From NCBI GenBank assembly GCA_963920575.1, contig OY986966.1:4484130-4548129 (forward strand): 64,000 bases of DNA, written 5' to 3'. The stretch is from Narthecium ossifragum (Eukaryota > Streptophyta > Magnoliopsida > Dioscoreales > Nartheciaceae). Shown in pieces: positions 56,781 to 64,000 of this stretch. The position numbers and the translations under genes were made by a program. The notes under the pieces are model-generated. The model had not been told where the DNA came from, made no database searches, and was given only the letters and a program-made list of their open reading frames with translations. Numbering within the stretch: position 1 is the first letter of the stretch; each line of letters begins with the position of its first letter.

Positions 56781-57905
56781 TTAAGGGTGCTCATTTGTCT
56801 ACATGGACATGTCACACATGGACAGATTTAATGCACATGCCACCTATCAGTAGCCAAATGCCGATTCACTGATTTTTCCCATCGGTAGTGGACGTGGGCT
56901 ACCGATGGGATAGATGGAGATGTCGGCATCTCACGACCGGACTAGATTAAGCAATCGGTATCTCACTACCGGTACATTCAATCGGTAACCAACTATCGAT
57001 TTATTGATCTATCCCATCGGTAGTAGGATAAATCAAAGAATCGGTACTTGACTATCGATAGGTAGCATGTGCATTACACATGCCACATGTTCATGTACAC
57101 AACATTTTCCATCCAGTAATGCGTTAACATTAAGAATAAAGTTTTGTGCACATGGCCACGTGGCATGTGTAATGCACATGCCACGTGATCGGTAGTGAGG
57201 TACCGACTAATTGATCTATTCCATCGGTATTGAAATACCGATGGATTAGATCAACCAATCGGTACATCACTACCGATCCGATCATTGATACATTCAATCG
57301 GTAGTGAGGTACCGACTGATTGATCTATTCCATCGGTAGTGAGGTACCGACTGATTGATCTATTCCATTGGTAATGAGGTACCGACTGATTGATCTATTC
57401 CATCAGTAGTGAGGTACCGATGGATTAGACCAATCAGTCGGTACCTCACTACCGATTGGATCGCGTGTATGACGTACATGGTTTCGACCATGTATACAAA
57501 TCAGCGTTCTAACATTAATGAGTAAAATATGCTGCAGTTAGTGGGCTAGATCGTTTGCCAACTCAACTAGGAATAATAAAATGGACGCTAATTGGGGTAC
57601 ACGGGCCATAGCTTGTATATTGTACATACCCATTCAATCGGTAGTACAGATCAAGTCCATCGGTGGGGTTCTACCAATAGACTCGATCAACTAATTGGTA
57701 GTGTGTTACCGACTAAACATCAACTTGATCGATAGTATACTACTGACAAAACAATAACGTAGTATACTACCGATCAAGTGGTCACGTAGCCATGTGCAAT
57801 GTATATTATCGATGGAATAAACGAATCAATCGATATCTCACTACCGATTCGATGACATGTACAATGCACATGCTACGTGATCATATGCACAAATCTTTAT
57901 TCTAA
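56780..57905. mobile_element. Cluster of small elements with ATCGGTAGTGAGGTACCGAT palindromes
   Basis: More than a dozen copies of a CGGTA-(G/T)TG-A-(G/A)-(G/A)TACCG palindrome occur between 56876 and 57860, in both orientations. Edges with an AAGxTTTGTGCACATG word followed by GCATGTGTAATGCACATGC recur at about 57125-57185 and, inverted, at 57845-57905. Weaker variants lie near 56800-56850 and 57065-57125. This suggests two or three adjacent or nested members of one non-autonomous family. The superfamily is not determined. Confidence 0.55.
57301..57405. repeat. 35-bp tandem repeat, three copies
   Basis: The units 57301-57335, 57336-57370 and 57371-57405 each begin GTA(G/A)TGAGGTACCGACTG and end ATTGATCTATTCCAT plus two bases. 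A partial fourth copy follows at 57406 and folds back onto 57438-57460. Confidence 0.85.
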
Positions 57906-57923
57906 TAAGATACACCGGCCAGC

Positions 57924-58156
57924 TAGGGCAGCGAAACCAAACCGGAACTGGAAAACCGAACCGAACCGAACAACTTTGGTCCATTCAGTTCGGTATTTAA
58001 ATTAATTCAGTTCGGTTCAGTTTTCAAAATTTTGAACCGAATTAGTTCAATTTGGTTTGGTTTTGACGTATAATCAGTTCAGTTCGGTTCTCCAAATTCT
58101 GAGCTGAAAAGAGTTCAGTTACAGAACCGAAGACCGAACCGAATACTCATCCCCTA
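57924..58156. mobile_element. hAT-type MITE rich in AACCGAACC, TSD CGG(C/T)CAGC
   Basis: Ends are TAGGGCAGCG and, inverted, TAGGGGATGAG. The flanking octamers CGGCCAGC (57916-57923) and CGGTCAGC (58157-58164) match at 7 of 8 positions, as expected for hAT. The interior is an irregular inverted repeat of AACCGAAC/GTTCGGTT words. 233 bp, no coding capacity. Confidence 0.65.
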
Positions 58157-58164
58157 CGGTCAGC

Positions 58165-58909
58165 TAAGCATGTGTAATGTACATACTAGCTGACCATGTA
58201 TAACTCAAAAGGGCAATGAGTGCTCACTCGCAGGAATTTGGAGAGGGAAAGTGAGCTACCAAAAAAGTTTCACTTTTCAAAACCACTTTCCAGAAAGTAT
58301 AAACAGTTCGTAAGAAGTCGGCTCTATGCATGTGATAAGAAATAAGTGTAAGATATGCCTCCCGTTTTCTTAAAATTTTGTAAGAGTGAAAAAAAGAAAA
58401 AGAAAAAGAGGAAGCAAATTTCTCATTATTCATCACACTTCATACAGTCCAAATAACAAAAACTAGCCTAATTTCTTCTGCACTTTCCTATAACCAAGCA
58501 AGAGTTAGCCATAATTTGAGCAGAACAGAGGGCTGTTGTAAACTCATCCAGTCTCAGATTAAGATCAAGAAGAAATACTAGAGCATAATTAACATCCAAC
58601 AGTGTGAGATGCCAGCCCAGAGTAGCCAAAAGGAGGCAATCACCATCGTCGTCTAGACAACCATCTAATGGTACCTCCTGATGAGAAATAAACACAAATC
58701 CTTTTGTCACACAGTGTAAGACCTATACACTAAAACTCATGCTCAGCCTCGATGGCAGCAAAAAAATGGCCTGGTAACAAAAAGAATATCAAAAATTTAA
58801 GACCTGATGACACCTAACACTAATGATACACAAGTGGCTTATTTTTCCCTTTAATGTACTCCTGCCTAAGACCATCTTACAAATGGGATGACACTGTGTC
58901 GATCCCTCA
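58165..58909 (-). other. 3' flank and probable 3'UTR of the clathrin gene
   Basis: Follows the clathrin stop codon on the minus strand. No recognisable coding sequence; the frame at 58468-58710 is in the UTR region. A terminal UTR intron is possible but not shown. Confidence 0.45.
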
Positions 58910-61900
58910 TCAGTAGCTTCCCATCGGAGGCATGCTGAATGGGGGCACTGGCGGCATTCCCATCCCCCCCATAGGTAGTGGGGGGCCAAAAGACCCACCC
59001 ATTGCCAGTGAGGGAGCAAAAGGTCCGCCGGTCTCTGATCCTCCCATGCCAGGCATTGGTGGTGCAGGCAACGCAAGAGGCAACAACTGTGCATACATGT
59101 TCTGCAAACAAAAGAAAAATTGGCCTATTGTTCACCACTTCAGATGATAATCTGGATACAAACATATCCGTAAGGTTGGTAAAGGAGCAGCGGCACATAA
59201 AGCATAATAAAATACCTGCTGTGCAACTATGTCCTTCTCTTCATTCTCCTTGGCTTTCACTTTGCTCGAGGCTTCAATATTATCCTTCATGAGTTCATCG
59301 ACTTTACTTGTATATTCACGGATAAACTATAGAGACAGATGTTAGTCATTACAGACATAATAAAATTCACATATTTGTTGTGGAAAATACAATTAAGTGC
59401 AGACATCAGTTAACCTGCAAGATATATGGAAAAGCGAAGTCAACCATGTTGTTCAACCATGCAAGCTCGAGAGCAACATCAGGTCGAATCAAGTCGTAAC
59501 AAATGAAGAGGCATGAAGCGAAACATTCTTTCTTTCCCTGCAATGGCATGAACAGCAAAAAGTCATTAGATTTACCGTCAAGTTTTGTCAAATTTAGTAG
59601 CTAAACCATTCAATTAGACATAAATAAAAAATAAAAACTACTAACTAACTACCAATCTACTCTAACTTATGATCCAACCATTACAAAGGCAATTTCTAGA
59701 CCAATATTTATTTTGTCTTCGATTACACATTTCTCGTTCATAGAGTTCTCCCTGTAGGAAAAACTCTCCCTAGCAACCAATGGACCTTACATTTGCCATC
59801 AACCTGCTAAATAAAACAAGTGAGCATGAGAGAGACAAGGCTCATTTCCTCTTGGGGGTTAAGTTCTTAAACAGAATAGTGGCATACAGAATGCCGTGGA
59901 AAGAGGTTAGTTACATTACCTGCTCAATGAAGTACACAAGCAATTCTTCAGAAACCTCACGATCACCAGATTGAGAACATGTCTCCATGGCATCTTTGTA
60001 CATCTTGTCCTTCTTGGACAATGCAATGGACTGTTTCCACCTTCCTGCTTTCTTGTAGATATATGCTGCAATTCGCCTCATCTCAAGAAGCTCATGCTTT
60101 TCAAGCTGCTCAGACAGCACCAAGAAAATGTTCATCAGAATAGGGACTCGGCTCAGAGACATAAGGTAAATGCATAGGGACTTAACCTTCTGTGCAAGGC
60201 CAATCTGATCAAAATTATCATGCATATCAATTGATTCTCGCAACCTGTCATAGTCCTCTTCTGCAACATATATTTCATTCAAGGCTTCATTCACTGCAGC
60301 AACATTATTACTCTGTACTGCAACCATGTATGGCTTCACAAGATGTAGATAATCAGCCTGAAACCAGCAAAGGCAGAATAATAAGAGTTACAAAAAGAGC
60401 AATATAAGTCTGTGGTAGCAGATGAGATCTAGCAGGTTCTCTTGCTGCACGTTTGAAATACTTAGAAAGGAAGATAGAAATCCAACTAGCCCCCAAATAT
60501 AGAACTCCACAACTACAGACCAATACCTTCCGCATTATGCCGACAACACGGGTATGATCAACACGAAGGGCAAGCACGTTGAGGAGATCATTGATAAGGT
60601 CGGGATGTTCCTCCAAGTAGAAATGGACCGCTTTGTAGTAAAGTTCCACATTGGCAACTTTGACAGCAATGTCTTTAAACTGCATATGATCCCAGGCAAC
60701 TGGGGAGTGATTCATGACTGTGGTCGCAGCATTGTCAAACTCATCATACTGTACATACAAATAAGTCAGTTCTTCCCAGTGTTGTTGCTCATCACAAGCT
60801 CGTATCAATTTGGGAATGTTGAGTCGCGTTGAGAAAAGCTTGATGTGCTCCATGAGTTTCATAGGACGATGTCTAGCATAAAGAACACCCAACTCTGTGA
60901 AAATACCCATATGTGCACGTTCCAAACCAAGACCACTCTCCATAAGATTGATTAGCTCATCAAAACATCCTCTGTTCTGATAATAATCACTTACTTCTTC
61001 CAGGTCATCAACCTACAAGACCAACAATAAAACAATTTATTGACCGGCAATGCAGGCGACTATAACCATCATTATCGAACATAAGCGTATCAATAATAGA
61101 TGCATTGCTTGGAGGAAAAGTACCTGCACAATGATATTAAGCCCACATATCTGTGCCAAGCGGAACTCTTCAGCATCAACACAAGCAAAACAAACCTCCT
61201 TCCATGTCTTTGAGCTGTTTGCTTTACGAGCTGCATCAACCGCACCTTGGAATTGCTTTAGCTTGACCAGTGTAATGGCTAGCTTGGCCCAGTTAGAAAT
61301 GAAAGCAAATATTATCTTTGCTGCTTCATATAAGGCTTCATCGTAAAGGCGATCACCAACATTTTGGAAATTAGCAACATTTGGCATGAGGATAAATTCT
61401 TCAATGTCACCAAGCCTATCAATCTTCGCATATGCATAAATAAGCTCGCCGTCAACCTTTGGCTCTTTCACCTTTGCCCTCACCATCAGTAAGTACTTCA
61501 CCAAGTCATGGTAAACGTTAGCATCTCCAGCAGCCAGGATAACATCTAGGAACTGAGTGGCATCATCGGCGCGGATAAATGACTCTATAGCATCACTCAC
61601 GAGCCCCTCCCTTAACTGCGCTTTGGCTACCTGGCTCCAAACAGCATCTTCTTCTACGCGGAACGCAAACTCCACAGCCCTTTCTATGCTGCGAATGTTA
61701 TCGAGCAGGACATTAACAGCTTGCACATTCAAGTTGAACTTCTTGAAGATTGCAAAGGCTTCCTCGTAGAGTTGTGCTTCAACAGCCACTTCCCCGACCG
61801 CAGGACCATCAAAGTTGTCTAACCTATTGATGTAATCCATGACCCTTGAAGGATCTGCCTTAATGGCAGTTAAAATCAGCAAATTTTGGAGGTTGAAGTT

Positions 61901-63981
61901 CCCACTAAAGGCAGAATTCTGCAGCACAATCTTTTCGAGCAGCTCAATGAGTTCATGTGGTAGATCGGCAGTCATAAACGCTTTAACAGCTGCAGAAACT
62001 TGCTCAGGGCTCTTGCTTTCAGACAACGCTGTAGAAACTACTTGATCAATAAGCTGTCTCCTATATTCATTATCAGGGAGAAGGACTTTCTCCCACAAAT
62101 CGGCATCCATCCTTTCCACGACATATCTGACAATAAAGGAAAATAGCACTTAACAAAACAAAAAACATGTACAAGGGACAAAAAAAACTTGTGAAGGTAT
62201 CCAGCACTTGGTTAAGAAAGTACAAACCTTGCTTGTAGTTTAAACAGTGAGTTTTTATTTGTGACATTTATAAGCTCATCATCACACTGCCCTCTTCTAT
62301 AAGCAACAACTGCAAGAGTGGGATCCCGCTTTTCACAGTACTTACCCACAACACGTGAATCATAGTATGGGTTAGTGGTAAGGAAGTGTTGTGGATTATT
62401 GTTGCTCTCGATAATAATCTTGCCGAGAGCATTGTGAACATGCACATCCTGGCTTCCTTCACTCACAAGATGTTCCAGGAATTGCGTGAGCAACCGAAGA
62501 CGATTTCTAAAATCAAAAGTACAACATATGAGCAAAATAGCAGACGATATATAATATGCCTGACAGTAACTTAACTTTGATGTCACAGACCTCTTCTCAC
62601 ATTCCTCAACAAGAGGCTCCACAGGGAGGAGCGAACGAACTGACAGAATAAGACCCTTAATAAAATCTTCTGGGCACTCATCGTCAAGAAGTTGCCCAAC
62701 CACTAAAGGAGCATTGCTGGGATTTACCTATAAAAGAGATTGGGGGAGAAGACAGTTTGACATGAATCAAGTTTCATTTGAAAAATATAAAATGTTAACT
62801 AACATAATATCTCAAAAATTTCTTACTTTCTGCACGTAACCTTCAATATAGCGAAGCATATTGTTCGAATATAAGTAGTGGGTCAAATCTGGAACAAAGC
62901 CAAATCGGTCACAGACATTTATCAAGGGCCGTGCATCTGGAAGTTTGGCTTCCATTAGGAAGTTCTTTGTCTTCTCAGGGTCATAGAAATTTGATTCCCT
63001 TGTCACACGTTCAACTTCCTTAACTTGTCCAGTTTTAGCAGCAGCCTCGATGTATTTGAAGTGTATATCTGGATCTTCACTGTTTCAGTTGCAAATAAAA
63101 AGGAAATAAGTACTTAAGATGTTGCCTTAGCAACTGTTGTCCTAAGAATACAAACATCCATGACCAAAGCATACCTCGAGCTCAAATATGATCCCAAGAA
63201 AAAGTAAAGACCTTCATAAGAGTTAAATTGTTCAAAGAGTTTGATGCATGCATCAACACCTAACTGCTCGCAATACTCTTTAGCAGTCTGCATAAAACTG
63301 TCTGTTAATTTGCTACATTCTCAAAATGCATGCCAAAGAAAATCAGAAGATAGAAGAAAATAATTACCTGCACAATAATCTGAAGATTTGCTCTCAGATT
63401 AACTAGCAAAAGGTCTTTCATGCACTCTAGCGCCCACTCCTTAGAGAGAGTCCCAAAAAACTCGACAAGTGCCTGGATGAAGAAATTATTTTTAAAAGAC
63501 ACCTTCATGACCTGTACCAAGCAATCTGGTCATGGAAACAAACCTGTGGTTCGATCGTATGTGTATTGACGATAACTCGCTTGATATCAGGCAATTCTGT
63601 ATAATGCTGCATTTAAAATCCATCTTAGTCTTAGGTAGTAACCAAAGGTAAAAAGTTAGCAGCAATGCTAAGCCATTTAACCTGAAGAGCACGCATAAGC
63701 AAGCCAGCCTTCTCACATAGCTGAGCAATCCGCGGACGATCATAGTGACTAAACATCCCATTAGCCAATATAGCATCTGCGACATTCGGATATGTCACTA
63801 GGTTGATCTCCAATACCTGAAGAAGAAGACATACTTTCTCGAAAACTATGTACATGCCGTAGAACAAAGTTGAGAGATGCTAAAGATTGTATCTTACCTT
63901 GGTTTGAAGGAAAGCATGTTCAGGTACATTAGGTTTCAGAACATCTAATAGAAAGGCTGTTGCTTCTCGGATCAGGTTTCT
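58910..63981 (-). CDS. Clathrin heavy chain, C-terminal two thirds (5' part outside window)
   Basis: Exons on the minus strand: 63981-63898, 63816-63682, 63606-63544, 63472-63368, 63287-63175, 63079-62827, 62727-62591, 62506-62228, 62126-61124, 61012-60527, 60357-60187, 60105-59920, 59537-59415, 59326-59216, 59101-58910. All have GT-AG borders and phases close, giving 1146 residues. Plant clathrin heavy chains are about 1700 aa, so roughly the first 560 (the beta-propeller that binds adaptors, and the linker) lie beyond 64000. Present are the helical CHCR repeats of the leg (for example [18 protein letters not shown] and [18 protein letters not shown]) and the trimerisation region. The Pro/Gly/Met-rich tail ends PPMGSY. 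Clathrin triskelia coat vesicles at the plasma membrane and trans-Golgi. No lesion is seen. Confidence 0.96.
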
Positions 63982-64000
63982 CTACAACATAAAAGGACGA

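Noticed and set aside
58789..59292. Several alternative frames over the clathrin 3' end
   Set aside because: Shadows in the Gly/Pro/Met-rich last exon. The true frame is fixed by phase continuity with upstream exons and the PPMGSY ending.
1..64000. CRISPR arrays, bacterial operons, riboswitches or phage attachment sites
   Set aside because: Spliceosomal introns, plant transposons and nuclear housekeeping genes show eukaryotic nuclear DNA. The regular 21-bp and 35-bp repeats are transposon arrays with palindromic units, not repeat-spacer arrays.

Overview
This window is plant nuclear DNA. It holds three multi-exon housekeeping genes with clean GT-AG introns, surrounded by nested plant transposons (LTR retrotransposons, Mutator-like elements, MITEs and a LINE remnant). 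The GC-rich captured gene fragments and the RanBP1 sequence fit a monocot better than a eudicot, but that is only an impression. I could not name the species.

Layout. Positions 1-5077 are mostly non-coding and contain a (GA)n microsatellite, an inverted-repeat element full of CGGTCGA words, and a small gene for a GRF-type zinc finger with a membrane anchor. Positions 5078-25888 form one nested block. Near-identical ~40-bp terminal inverted repeats and a perfect 9-bp target-site duplication (TATGGGAAA) mark it as a Mutator-like unit. Inside it are a solo LTR (5564-7920), a decayed plant-mobile-domain (PMD) gene, an intact-looking OTU-type cysteine protease on the opposite strand, a probable Tat-like Gypsy 3' LTR with an antisense PMD ORF, and a young 8.6-kb non-autonomous LTR element (12515-21124) that encodes gag and protease but no reverse transcriptase. 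Positions 25898-34245 hold two Pack-MULE-like elements of one family. The larger, 28801-34245, contains a chimera of a beta-1,3-glucanase fragment and a sterol methyltransferase fragment, a second solo LTR of the first family, a MITE and a LINE 3' end.

Genes. An importin-11-like nuclear transport receptor (34422-51208, +, 23 exons, 1009 aa) starts about 180 bp after the edge of the larger MULE. RanBP1 (52733-54916, -, 4 exons, 213 aa) lies convergent to it. Importin-11 and RanBP1 both act in the Ran-GTP transport cycle; their proximity may be chance. The last ~1146 residues of clathrin heavy chain lie on the minus strand (58910-63981), and its 5' part is beyond the window. The 55.2-58.2 kb gap between RanBP1 and clathrin is filled with small inverted-repeat elements, including dense arrays of a TCGGTAGTGAGGTACCGA-type palindrome.

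Exon boundaries were derived by hand from splice motifs, reading-frame continuity and family knowledge. No alignments or database searches were run. Divergence counts are by eye.
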